NCBI GenBank assembly: GCA_958421945.1
Contig: CATZMZ010000008.1
Location: forward strand, 30,618 to 94,617
Length of the DNA stretch: 64,000 nucleotides
Direction of reading: 5' to 3'
Source of the DNA: an uncultured Eubacteriales bacterium
GTDB taxonomy: Bacteria; Bacillota; Clostridia; Christensenellales; Borkfalkiaceae
Of this stretch, positions 32,403 to 40,388 are shown piece after piece. A program made the translations under genes and the position numbers. Numbering within the stretch: position 1 is the stretch's first letter; each line of letters opens with the position of its first letter. The notes beneath the pieces were generated by a model, which ran no database searches, had not been told where the DNA came from, and saw only the letters and a list, made by a program, of their open reading frames with translations.

Positions 32403-33701
32403 TTAAAATTTCCTTAAATCTTTTATTCTTTTTGCTTTCCCTTCGAAGCGTTGAAGGGTGTTGGGCGATTCAAGCAGAACCTTCGCGTCAAGCCCTAAAA
32501 TCACGTGGAGTTTTGCACGGATAGCCTTGTTAAGTGAATCAAGTTCCGCATAGGAATCGGTAGACTTTAAGAGTTCTACCCTAATCGTCAGCTTATCGGA
32601 ATAACCTTCTCTTTCGATGATTATTTCGTAGTGCGGACCAAGCTCTTTAAACGCAAGAATAACCTCCTCGATTTGCCCGGGGAAAACGTTTACGCCGCGA
32701 ACTTTAAGCATATCGTCGCTTCTGCCCGAAAGATTTTCCATTCTCGCTAAGGTTCTGCCGCATTTACACGGCTCATAGGTTAAGCGCGTAATATCCTTCG
32801 TTCTGTAACGGATAAGCGGAATTCCCTCTTTTTTTATGCAAGTAATAACTAGTTCGCCCTTTTCGCCCTCGGGTAAAACCTCGCCCGTTTCGGGATTGAT
32901 AATTTCGGGGATAAAATAGTCCTCGTTGATGTGCATGCCGCAAAGCTGTTCGCACTCGCCCGAAACGCCCGGACCTAAAAGTTCGCTCATGCCGTAGTTG
33001 GAAGTAATAAGCATATCGTCACCCCAGTACTTGTGAGCTTCCGCACGCATTGCATCGGTAAGCAGTTCGCTGCCGAACAAACCGATTTTAACTTTTAAAT
33101 CCTTTGCGGGGTCGATACCCGATTCTCTCGCGACCTCGGCAAGCCTTAAAGCGTAAGAAGGCGTGGCAACCAAAAGCGTCGTACCGAAATCCTGCATATA
33201 CATTATTTGCTTTTCGGAATTACCCGTAGATGAAGGAATAATCGTTGCGCCGATATTTTCAAGCCCATAATGAAGCCCCAAAGCACCCGTAAACATTCCG
33301 TAACCGAAGCAAATCTGCGCGATATCCTTGTCGGTCGCGCCACCCATACAAGCTATACGAGAAACGCATTCAGTCCACATTTTCATATCGTTGCGAGTGT
33401 AACCTACGACGGTAGGTTTGCCCGTCGTGCCGCTCGACGCGTGTATGCGGACGAGTTCGGTTTTCGGTACGGCAAACATTCCGAACGGGTAAGTATCCCT
33501 CATATCCTTTTTAGTAACGAAAGGCAATCTGCTTAAATCTTTTAAAGATTTTATGTCCTCAGGCTTAACGCCGGCTTCGTCCATTTTTGTGCGGTAAGGC
33601 GCAACCTTATCGTAAACTCTGTGTACGGTCTCTTTAAGCCGGGTAAGCTGTATTTCCTCTATCTCCTTTCTCGAAAGGGTTTCTTCTCTTGACCAAATCA
33701 T
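32403..33701 (-). CDS. paaK: Phenylacetate (arylacetate)-CoA ligase, first copy
   Basis: A 432-residue adenylate-forming ligase with RIHASSGTTGKPTVVGYTRND, YGMSELLGPGVSGEC, RYRTKDITRL and RGVNVFPGQIEEVIL. TAGGAGAAG precedes the start. Compared with the copy at 28768 the fold and motifs are the same but the sequence has diverged widely, suggesting different aryl-acid preference. Its stop is 2 bases from the iorA start. The symporter gene lies upstream, consistent with import followed by CoA trapping. Confidence 0.93.
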   Translation of the reverse strand: MIWSREETLSRKEIEEIQLTRLKETVHRVYDKVAPYRTKMDEAGVKPEDIKSLKDLSRLPFVTKKDMRDTYPFGMFAVPKTELVRIHASSGTTGKPTVVGYTRNDMKMWTECVSRIACMGGATDKDIAQICFGYGMFTGALGLHYGLENIGATIIPSSTGNSEKQIMYMQDFGTTLLVATPSYALRLAEVARESGIDPAKDLKVKIGLFGSELLTDAMRAEAHKYWGDDMLITSNYGMSELLGPGVSGECEQLCGMHINEDYFIPEIINPETGEVLPEGEKGELVITCIKKEGIPLIRYRTKDITRLTYEPCKCGRTLARMENLSGRSDDMLKVRGVNVFPGQIEEVILAFKELGPHYEIIIEREGYSDKLTIRVELLKSTDSYAELDSLNKAIRAKLHVILGLDAKVLLESPNTLQRFEGKAKRIKDLRKF

Positions 33702-33728
33702 AAGACTTCTCCTATTTATATTGTACCA

Positions 33729-35270
33729 CTATTTTATTTCGTTTTCAATCGTTTTATCGAAAGCTTCCGATATTATTTTCTCATCGGGTGCTTTGGTAAA
33801 CAAGCTGACCGTAAAAGTTACGATTACGGAGAATACTATACAAATTATGCCGACCGTAGGCGAGCAGCCTATTCCGCTTTTTAACGCCGTGCCGAACGAG
33901 CATGAAAAACCATTAATATCGTAGCCGAAAATCATCGTAAGCGCAACAGTCAGCACGAGCGATCCGATAATCGAACACCATACGGCGGGCTTTGTGATTT
34001 TTTTAGAAATAAGTCCCAAAACGAACGGACCGGTAAAGCAACCGGAAAGCGTCCCCCACGATAATCCCATAAGGTATGCTATTGCGGAAATATGAAATTT
34101 TTCGTTAAGCATCGCGAGCGTAAGCGATATTGCGATAAATACGAGGCATAAAATACGCATAAGAGAGTTTACATTTTTATCGGGCGCGTCTTTTTTTATC
34201 GAACCCTTATACAGGTCGACCGCAACGACAGACGCGCTTGTAAGTGATACCGACGAAAGCGTGGACATACTTGCGGAAAGTATCAAAACGGCGATAATAC
34301 CCATAAGCCCCGCAGGAATAACTATTTTAAGCATTTGAGGCACGATATTGTCCGCAGCAACGCCACTGACCTCGGGGAAAAGCCCGGATAAGCTTCCCAC
34401 GAAATACGCGCCGAAACCGATAATCAACGCAAACAAAGTACTGACGACCGTCCCTTGCGTAATAGCCTTTTTATCGCGAACGGCGTAGTATTTATGTACC
34501 GTTTGCGGAAGTCCGTAAACGCCGACGGACGTGAGCAAAATCAAAGAAATAAGCGAAACCGTGCTGCCATAAAAACCTTTATCCGATGAATTAAACGTAA
34601 ACCAGGTTTTATTCGGGTCGTTGATAAGCTCGGAAAGATTCCAGCTTACCTGCTCGCTGTTCAAAAAACAAAAAACCATTAGGAACACACCGACGAGCAT
34701 TATTATGCCCTGAATAAAATCTGACAACGCAGTCGCGAAATATCCGCCGAAAAACAAATACAACGCGGTGATTATCGCAAGCGCAATCATGATAATCCAA
34801 CTCTTAATCCCAAAAACGATTTCAAAAAGGCTCGATAATCCGTTATAAACGGAAGCCGAATACGGAATCAGAAACACGAAAATTATGACGGCGGAAACGA
34901 TTTTAAGAGTTTTATCGCCGTATCTTTTTTCAAAAAATTCCGGCATCGTCTTCGCTTGCAGCCGTTGAGTCATGTTTTTAGTTCGCTTTGCCATCAACAA
35001 CCAGGCGAAAAGCGAACCTAAAATCGCGTTCCCGATGCCTATCCATACGGAAGCAAGACCGTACTGCGCTCCGAATTTACCAGCGTATCCTATAAAGATT
35101 ACCGCGGAAAAATATGTCGTGCCATAAGCAAAAGCAGTCATCCAACCGTTAAGCCCCTTTTTGCCCGCAAGCAAAAAATCGTTTACGGATTTAGAGCGGT
35201 TACGCGTGTAAACCGCAATTAAAACCATGCTTACAGCGTAAAGAATAAGTATCAGGTAATCCCAAAACAT
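33729..35270 (-). CDS. Sodium:solute symporter (SSS family), putative aryl-acid transporter
   Basis: A 513-residue membrane protein with about 13 hydrophobic helices and SSS signatures: LAGKKGLNGWMTAFAYGTTYFSA near residue 35, GLPQTVHKYYA, and SASMSTLSSVSLTSASVV, a sodium-site serine cluster. Close relatives include PutP and PanF. It is the first structural gene after the Tyr/Phe leader and its own AGGAGG site lies directly behind the attenuator. The operon makes phenylacetate, 4-hydroxyphenylacetate or indoleacetate the best-supported cargo, but aromatic amino acids are not excluded. Confidence 0.85.
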   Translation of the reverse strand: MFWDYLILILYAVSMVLIAVYTRNRSKSVNDFLLAGKKGLNGWMTAFAYGTTYFSAVIFIGYAGKFGAQYGLASVWIGIGNAILGSLFAWLLMAKRTKNMTQRLQAKTMPEFFEKRYGDKTLKIVSAVIIFVFLIPYSASVYNGLSSLFEIVFGIKSWIIMIALAIITALYLFFGGYFATALSDFIQGIIMLVGVFLMVFCFLNSEQVSWNLSELINDPNKTWFTFNSSDKGFYGSTVSLISLILLTSVGVYGLPQTVHKYYAVRDKKAITQGTVVSTLFALIIGFGAYFVGSLSGLFPEVSGVAADNIVPQMLKIVIPAGLMGIIAVLILSASMSTLSSVSLTSASVVAVDLYKGSIKKDAPDKNVNSLMRILCLVFIAISLTLAMLNEKFHISAIAYLMGLSWGTLSGCFTGPFVLGLISKKITKPAVWCSIIGSLVLTVALTMIFGYDINGFSCSFGTALKSGIGCSPTVGIICIVFSVIVTFTVSLFTKAPDEKIISEAFDKTIENEIK

Positions 35271-35289
35271 AAGTTAAGCCTCCTAAAAA

Positions 35290-35315
35290 CAAAAAACCGC
35301 CCTTCACAGGCGGTC
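35290..35315 (-). terminator. Attenuator: terminator with competing antiterminator arm
   Basis: On the minus strand GACCGCC pairs with GGCGGTT around a 7-base loop and runs into TTTTTTG. An upstream GCGGTT (plus coordinates 35352-35357), beginning 5 bases after the leader stop codon, can pair with GACCGC (35310-35315). That uses the same bases as the terminator's 5' arm, so the two structures are mutually exclusive. The symporter's AGGAGG follows directly. This is the geometry of amino-acid-leader attenuation. Confidence 0.85.
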
Positions 35316-35362
35316 AAAACTCTCGTATATAATACAAAAAAAACTAATTAAAACCGCACATA

Positions 35363-35437
35363 CTAAAATTGAAACGATTCAAAATAATAGTTTCCAAAAT
35401 AATAATATGCGTAATAGTAAGAAGTGTTTTTTTTCAT
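35363..35437 (-). CDS. Tyr/Phe-rich leader peptide (24 residues) controlling the aryl-acid operon
   Basis: Below the size usually annotated. It begins MKKNTS, then has Tyr at 7, 8, 9, 11, 12, 13, 17 and 18 and Phe at 14, 19, 22 and 24, ending in TAG. Half of all residues are Tyr or Phe; there is no Trp. ATAAGGA lies 6 bases before the ATG, and a perfect-consensus promoter is just upstream. A ribosome stalled on the Tyr/Phe codons leaves the antiterminator arm free; one that reaches the stop covers it and lets the terminator at 35290 form. The peptide itself probably has no other function. Confidence 0.88.
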   Translation of the reverse strand: MKKNTSYYYAYYYFGNYYFESFQF

Positions 35438-35460
35438 AACTTTTCCTTATTTACCGAATT

Positions 35461-35489
35461 ATTATACCATTAAAAGCGTATAGTGTCAA
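35461..35489 (-). promoter_or_regulatory. Promoter of the leader and aryl-acid operon
   Basis: On the minus strand TTGACA (35484-35489), a 17-base spacer and TATAAT (35461-35466): a perfect SigA consensus. Such a strong promoter fits an operon whose output is set downstream by attenuation. The predicted start is about 15 bases before the leader ribosome site. Confidence 0.9.
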
Positions 35490-35548
35490 ATATTATCGTA
35501 TAAAAAAACAAAAAACAACATTATTTTCGATAGATAATTACAAACGAA

Positions 35549-35580
35549 AAGGCGAAACGTTTTTCGCTTCGCCTTGGTTT
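35549..35580 (-). terminator. Hairpin terminator of the kdg operon
   Basis: AAGGCGAA (35549-35556) and TTCGCCTT (35568-35575) with an 11-base loop lie downstream of kdgK and upstream of the aryl-acid promoter. The T-run on the minus strand is short. A second inverted repeat, AACGTTTAG (35649-35657) with CTAAACGTT (35678-35686), lies nearer the kdgK stop and may contribute. Confidence 0.6.
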
Positions 35581-35732
35581 TTAATAGCACCGTTTATATC
35601 CGGACTTATTTATCAATATTTTTTCGCTTTTTTATTTCGCTTAAGTATAACGTTTAGTTATTTCTAATATATTTAAGCTAAACGTTTCGACAACGAATGC
35701 CTCGACGTAAAAAGGTTTTTAACTTCCGTGGT

Positions 35733-36752
35733 TTACCTTTGAACTCTTCCGCTCGCATCGCCGCCCGCGAGAGTTTCAACCTCTTTAACGCTCATCATAT
35801 TATAATCGCCCTCTACGGAATGTTTTAAGCAACTAGCGGCAATGGCGAACTCAATCGCCTTTTGCGGTTCGTAACCGTTAGCAAGCGAATAAATAAGACC
35901 GCCGCCAAAAGAATCTCCCCCGCCGACCCTGTCGACGATATGCATGGCGTATTTTTTGGAGAAATACGCAGTGTTACCCGTGTAAAGCATTCCCGACCAG
36001 TTATTATCGTTGGCGGAAAGACTTTCGCGCAGAGTAATGGCAACGCCCTTAAATCCGAATCTCTCCGTAAGTTTTTTAGCAACCGAAATATATCCGTTCT
36101 TGTCAAGCTTGCCGCTCGTAATATCGGTATTATCCGCCTCGATGCCGAAAACGTCCTTCGCATCCTCTTCGTTAGCGATGCAATAATCGACGTAAGACAT
36201 AAGCTCGCCCATAACCTTACCCGCTTTTTCTTTGCTCCAAAGCTTCTTTCTGAAATTAAGGTCGCAGGAAACGGTTATCGCACGTTCTTTGCAGGCTTTA
36301 AGCGCGTCGAGAGTAATAGCAGCAACCTCGTCCGAAAGTGCCGGCGTGATACCTGTAAAGTGAAACCAGTTAACGCCGTCTAAAATACCCGACCATTCAA
36401 AATCGGTTTTTTCGGCGCACGCAATCGAACTGCCCGCCCTGTCGTAAATAACCTTGCTGGGGCGTTGGCTTGCACCTTTTTCGCAGTAATAAATACCGAC
36501 CCTTGCTCCGCCTCTGACGATTTTGCTCGTATCGACGCCGAATTTTCTTAACGAATTAACAGCCGCCTGACCTATTTCGTGTTCGGGAAGTTTGCTGACG
36601 AATGCCGCGTCCATTCCGTAATTTGCAAGCGAAACGGCAACGTTCGCTTCCGCGCCGCCGAAGGTTGCTTCGAGCTTATCGCTCTGCACGAATCTTAAAT
36701 ATCCTTCGGGAGCAAGTCTTAACATCAATTCGCCAAAAGTAACAATTTTCAT
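35733..36752 (-). CDS. kdgK: 2-dehydro-3-deoxygluconokinase (PfkB family)
   Basis: It phosphorylates 2-keto-3-deoxygluconate at O6. The 339-residue PfkB kinase has FGGAEANVAVSLANYG near residue 30 (substrate side), CDLNFRKKLW, and the catalytic DRVGGGDSFGGGLIYSL near residue 265 with the DxxGxGD-type anion hole. The KDPG aldolase gene lies 18 bases upstream, so the two convert KDG to pyruvate and glyceraldehyde 3-phosphate. The genes that make KDG from uronates are not in this window. Confidence 0.92.
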   Translation of the reverse strand: MKIVTFGELMLRLAPEGYLRFVQSDKLEATFGGAEANVAVSLANYGMDAAFVSKLPEHEIGQAAVNSLRKFGVDTSKIVRGGARVGIYYCEKGASQRPSKVIYDRAGSSIACAEKTDFEWSGILDGVNWFHFTGITPALSDEVAAITLDALKACKERAITVSCDLNFRKKLWSKEKAGKVMGELMSYVDYCIANEEDAKDVFGIEADNTDITSGKLDKNGYISVAKKLTERFGFKGVAITLRESLSANDNNWSGMLYTGNTAYFSKKYAMHIVDRVGGGDSFGGGLIYSLANGYEPQKAIEFAIAASCLKHSVEGDYNMMSVKEVETLAGGDASGRVQR

Positions 36753-36770
36753 AATTTTCTCCTTAACACG

Positions 36771-37355
36771 TTAAGCCTGTAAAGAAGCTATAACTTCGTT
36801 TATTTTTTTGCAATTTTCCGTAATATCGCCTTTCATCATAAAACTTCCGCCGACCGCGTAAATCTTATCGAACGACAAGAATTCCGCTAGATTAGTCAAA
36901 TCTACCCCGCCGGTGGGTATAAACTTTAACTGCGGGAACGGTCCTGACAACGCTTTAAGTGCTTTAAGTCCGCCGTAAACGTTTGCGGGGAAAAACTTAA
37001 CTACGTCGATGCCGAGCTCTAAAGCCTGCATAATCTCCGTCGGGGTTACACACCCGGGGTAATACGGAACACCGATTTCCTGTGCAAATTTCGCAACGTC
37101 TGAGGAAAGCCCCGGTGAAACGAGAAATTTCGCGCCGGCTGCAACAGCTTTTTGCGCCTGAGCCAAATTGATAACCGTACCCGCACCGATATTCATCTCG
37201 GGAAACTCCTTAACGCCGAGAGCAATAGCTTCTGCGGCGCACGCCGTGCGGAACGTTATTTCCGCGCAATTAATGCCGCCGTTTTTTAACGCTTCGAGCG
37301 TCGGGATTGTGTCTTTAACGTCTTTGATAACAACTACGGGTATAATTCTATCCAT
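36771..37355 (-). CDS. kdgA: KDPG/KHG aldolase
   Basis: A 194-residue class I aldolase with CAEITFRT (the catalytic Glu), the phosphate-binding FIPTGGVDL and the Schiff-base lysine in DVVKFFPANVYGG. It splits 2-keto-3-deoxy-6-phosphogluconate into pyruvate and glyceraldehyde 3-phosphate. It is first in the pair with kdgK. Confidence 0.93.
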   Translation of the reverse strand: MDRIIPVVVIKDVKDTIPTLEALKNGGINCAEITFRTACAAEAIALGVKEFPEMNIGAGTVINLAQAQKAVAAGAKFLVSPGLSSDVAKFAQEIGVPYYPGCVTPTEIMQALELGIDVVKFFPANVYGGLKALKALSGPFPQLKFIPTGGVDLTNLAEFLSFDKIYAVGGSFMMKGDITENCKKINEVIASLQA

Positions 37356-37464
37356 ATTTTCAACAATTCCTTTTAAGAAATATAATCACAATACTAATTG
37401 TATAACAAATTAAATATAAAGTAAACCTTTTTTAGCTAAAAAAGAATATAAAAATAAATTTAAA

Positions 37465-38898
37465 TTAAATCGTGATATTTCCTTTCTTTCCAAGCAGCGT
37501 TTTGTGCTTTTCGAGAACGGGGTTTACCTCTGTGTTTATGTATTCTGTAACTTGCGACGCCGCCCTGCCAGTGTATTTATACGGGTCGAGAACGTCGTTC
37601 AGGTTGTCTTTTACCGCTGAAAAAAGCGAATCTTCTTCGATAAGCGAGATAAGATTATTTTCTCTTCCGAAACGTTTTACGTTTTCGGCTGCCACCATAG
37701 AATTCGTTCTTATCCCTTCGTGCAGAACCTGCCTGTCTCCACCTGCCTTAACGCATTCCATAATAACGTTTTCGGTAGCCATAAACGGCAATTCCTCTTT
37801 AACGTGCTTTGCGATAACCTTATCGTACACGACAAGATTTTCGGTAATATTCATATACAACCTTAAAACACCGTCGAGCGCGAGGAAGCTTTGCGCGATA
37901 ACAATTCGCTTATTCGCGGAATCGTCAAGCGTTCTTTCAAACCATTGCGTTGACGCCGTAAACGCGGAATTAAGCGGCAAAGTCATAACGTATCTTGCAA
38001 GCGAGCAAAGCCTTTCGCTACGCATAGGATTACGTTTATAAGCCATCGCGGAAGAACCTATCTGCGTTTTTTCGAACGGCTCTTCGATTTCTTTCATGCT
38101 TTGCAACAGTCTTACGTCGTTTGCAAACCTATATGCGCTTTGCGCTATTTGCGACAAAACGGATAAAACGTTATAATCGAACTTTCTCGGATAAGTCTGA
38201 CCCGTTACGCCGTAAACCTTGTCGTATCCCATTTTGTTTACGACGAGTTTTTCAAGTCTTTTAACTTTGTTTTCATCGTTATCGAAAAGCTCCATAAAGC
38301 TTGCCTGCGTTCCCGTAGTGCCTTTTACGCCGCGAAGCTTAACCTTGGCTTTAAGTTCCGTCAGCGATTGATAATCCATCATTAAATCTTCGAGCCAAAG
38401 CGTAGCTCTTTTCCCTACCGTAGTAAGTTGCGCAGGCTGTAAATGCGTAAAACCGAGCGTGGGAAGATCTTTATATTTCAACGCGAAATCTTTAAGATTA
38501 TTTATAACGTTTACGAGCTTTTCCATAATAATGTCAAGGGCGTCGTCAATCATAATAACCTCTGCGTTATCCGTTACGAAACAGCTCGTTGCGCCGAGAT
38601 GAATAATCCCCGCCGCAAGTTTGGCCTGTGTACCGTAAGCTTTAACGTGCGCCATTACGTCGTGCCTGACCTCTTTTTCAAAAGCCTCCGCAACCGAATA
38701 ATTTATATCGTCCGCATGTTTTTTCAAATCGTCGATTTGCTCGTCGGTTATGTTTAACCCGAGTTCTTTTTCGCTTTCCGCCAAAGCTATCCAAAGTTTA
38801 CGCCATAAACGATACCTTTTATCGTCGGAAAAACTCTCCGCCATTTCTCTTGAAGCGTATCTCGTAATTAACGGATTATTATATACGTCTGTTGCCAT
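37465..38898 (-). CDS. purB: Adenylosuccinate lyase
   Basis: It catalyses two steps of AMP synthesis, cleaving SAICAR and adenylosuccinate. The flexible signature loop is GSSAMAYKRNPMRSERL; HLGATSCFVTDNAE and TLGFTHLQPAQ also match. The likely start is the ATG at 38898 after GAGGGC, giving about 477 residues. It follows galK by 57 bases on the same strand, an unusual pairing, with a palindrome in between. No other purine gene is near. Confidence 0.95.
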   Translation of the reverse strand: MATDVYNNPLITRYASREMAESFSDDKRYRLWRKLWIALAESEKELGLNITDEQIDDLKKHADDINYSVAEAFEKEVRHDVMAHVKAYGTQAKLAAGIIHLGATSCFVTDNAEVIMIDDALDIIMEKLVNVINNLKDFALKYKDLPTLGFTHLQPAQLTTVGKRATLWLEDLMMDYQSLTELKAKVKLRGVKGTTGTQASFMELFDNDENKVKRLEKLVVNKMGYDKVYGVTGQTYPRKFDYNVLSVLSQIAQSAYRFANDVRLLQSMKEIEEPFEKTQIGSSAMAYKRNPMRSERLCSLARYVMTLPLNSAFTASTQWFERTLDDSANKRIVIAQSFLALDGVLRLYMNITENLVVYDKVIAKHVKEELPFMATENVIMECVKAGGDRQVLHEGIRTNSMVAAENVKRFGRENNLISLIEEDSLFSAVKDNLNDVLDPYKYTGRAASQVTEYINTEVNPVLEKHKTLLGKKGNITI

Positions 38899-38917
38899 AT
38901 TTTTGCCCTCGCTTTTT

Positions 38918-38934
38918 ATTATGCGTAACATAAT
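38918..38934. promoter_or_regulatory. Palindrome between galK and purB
   Basis: ATTATGCGTAACATAAT has the same 17-base ATTATG-N5-CATAAT frame as the element at 25216. It sits just upstream of the purB ribosome site. It may be an operator or a weak hairpin. Confidence 0.35.
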
Positions 38935-38955
38935 CGTACGCAAAATCGTTAGTGT

Positions 38956-40197
38956 TTATAATACTTTTGTTCCAACGGGTCTGACGTGAAGCCTGATAAT
39001 CGAATTATCGTCATAAAAGCGTTTTGCGTTTTTTATAAAACTCTCTGCTTTATCGTTTTTCATGATATTCAATATACAACCCGCAAAACCGCCGCCATGA
39101 ACGCGATTTGCTCCGTCCCCTAAAAACTCGCCGGTGATTGCAAGAGCTTTCGGGATAGGCTGCTCTTTTAATCCCGCAACGTAGCAATTCTGAAGTTTAT
39201 AAAGTGAGCTTAATCCGCTTTTAGAAACGGCGTCTAAAAATACCGGATAATCGCATCGGTTAAGCGCGTTTTCAGCCATGTCTACACGTTCGTTTTCGTC
39301 GTAAAAATGAATTGCACGAAGAATCGCTCTGTCGGAAACCTTTTCATAAATTTCGGGAAGCCAATTAAAAAACTCTTCTTTGCTTAACTCGATAAGTCGT
39401 TCTACGCCGAGCGTGTTGGCGACCTCGCGCATTTCGGCAGGAACGGCAGCGTATTCGTCCGTTAAATCCGCGTGACTTCCGCCCGTGTTAATAAGTATCA
39501 AGGTATAATCGGACAAGGCATTGTTTATTTCCGTAACGCCGATTTTCGATTTGTCGGAAAAGTCAAGCTTTTTAAGTCCTCCGTAAGCTATCGCGGACTG
39601 GTCGAGCAAACCGCAAGGTTTACCGAAATAAACGTTTTCTGCGTACTGCGACGCGACCGCTTTTTGTTCTGCGGAAAGCTGCCCGTCGTTATAAAGAAAA
39701 TTCAGTATTTCGGCAATTAAAACCTCGAAAGAAGCCGAACTCGATATACCCGCGCCGCCGCAAACGTTACTCGTGCAGAACGCGTTAAAGCCGCCGACAT
39801 TAAAACCATGCGACTTAAAATACGCCACGATTCCGCAAACGAGCGCGTGAGAATTGCCGCACTTATAGCTCGGCGTCGTGTTGGTATCGACGATAATATC
39901 CTTATAGCCCTCGCTGACTACGCGAATAATCCCGTTATCAGTCGGTGTGAAAAACGCAAGAGTATCAAGACTTATCGCGCAAGAAATAACCTTTCCGCCG
40001 TTATGGTCGGTATGATTGCCTATTATCTCAACTCTGCCGCTCGACGAAGCGATATACGCGGTTTTTTCATTAAAAGTCGCTTTATATTTATCAAAAGCCC
40101 GTTCGTATCTTGCGCTCTGCGCCGAATTATTCTCGCCGTACAGCTCGTTAAAATGCGATTCGGCGTCCTTAACGTTATCAAATGGTTTTTTTAGCAT
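38956..40197 (-). CDS. galK: Galactokinase
   Basis: A GHMP kinase that phosphorylates galactose at C1. GRVEIIGNHTDHNGGKV is the galactokinase signature (residues about 52-68). NVCGGAGISSSASFEV is the ATP-binding motif and HGGGFAGCILNI the third GHMP motif. At 413 residues it is slightly longer than the 390 of typical GalK. No galT or galE is adjacent. Confidence 0.94.
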   Translation of the reverse strand: MLKKPFDNVKDAESHFNELYGENNSAQSARYERAFDKYKATFNEKTAYIASSSGRVEIIGNHTDHNGGKVISCAISLDTLAFFTPTDNGIIRVVSEGYKDIIVDTNTTPSYKCGNSHALVCGIVAYFKSHGFNVGGFNAFCTSNVCGGAGISSSASFEVLIAEILNFLYNDGQLSAEQKAVASQYAENVYFGKPCGLLDQSAIAYGGLKKLDFSDKSKIGVTEINNALSDYTLILINTGGSHADLTDEYAAVPAEMREVANTLGVERLIELSKEEFFNWLPEIYEKVSDRAILRAIHFYDENERVDMAENALNRCDYPVFLDAVSKSGLSSLYKLQNCYVAGLKEQPIPKALAITGEFLGDGANRVHGGGFAGCILNIMKNDKAESFIKNAKRFYDDNSIIRLHVRPVGTKVL

Positions 40198-40309
40198 AAT
40201 CTCCTCCGAATAACCTTAAACAGTATACCATTTTTTTATCTGTTTGTAAACGCAAAATCCGCTTTTTTGTAATAAAATTTTACTTACCGCCTAAACGGCT
40301 ATTCAACGC

Positions 40310-40338
40310 TTGACTTAATTTCGTCTTTATAATATAAT
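40310..40338 (+). promoter_or_regulatory. leuS promoter
   Basis: TTGACT (40310-40315), 17 bases, TATAAT (40333-40338). The 50-base leader has a small GTATT/AATAC hairpin before the GGAGG site. It is far too short for a T-box, so this synthetase gene lacks tRNA-sensing leader control. Confidence 0.75.
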
Positions 40339-40388
40339 TATTAAAGTATTTTATAAGAGTATTTTTAATACGGAGGCTAAAACGCTTT

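Noticed and set aside
35281..35320. Reading the GACCGCC/GGCGGTT hairpin as an ordinary terminator of the upstream operon
   Set aside because: It lies downstream of a consensus promoter and leader peptide and directly ahead of the symporter ribosome site, so it belongs to the aryl-acid operon.
37465..38041. 189-codon + strand frame opposite purB
   Set aside because: Antisense to a secure gene, serine- and phenylalanine-rich as expected for a shadow frame, no ribosome site.
40198..40388. T-box leader for leuS
   Set aside because: The promoter lies only about 50 bases before the start, leaving no room for a specifier stem and antiterminator.
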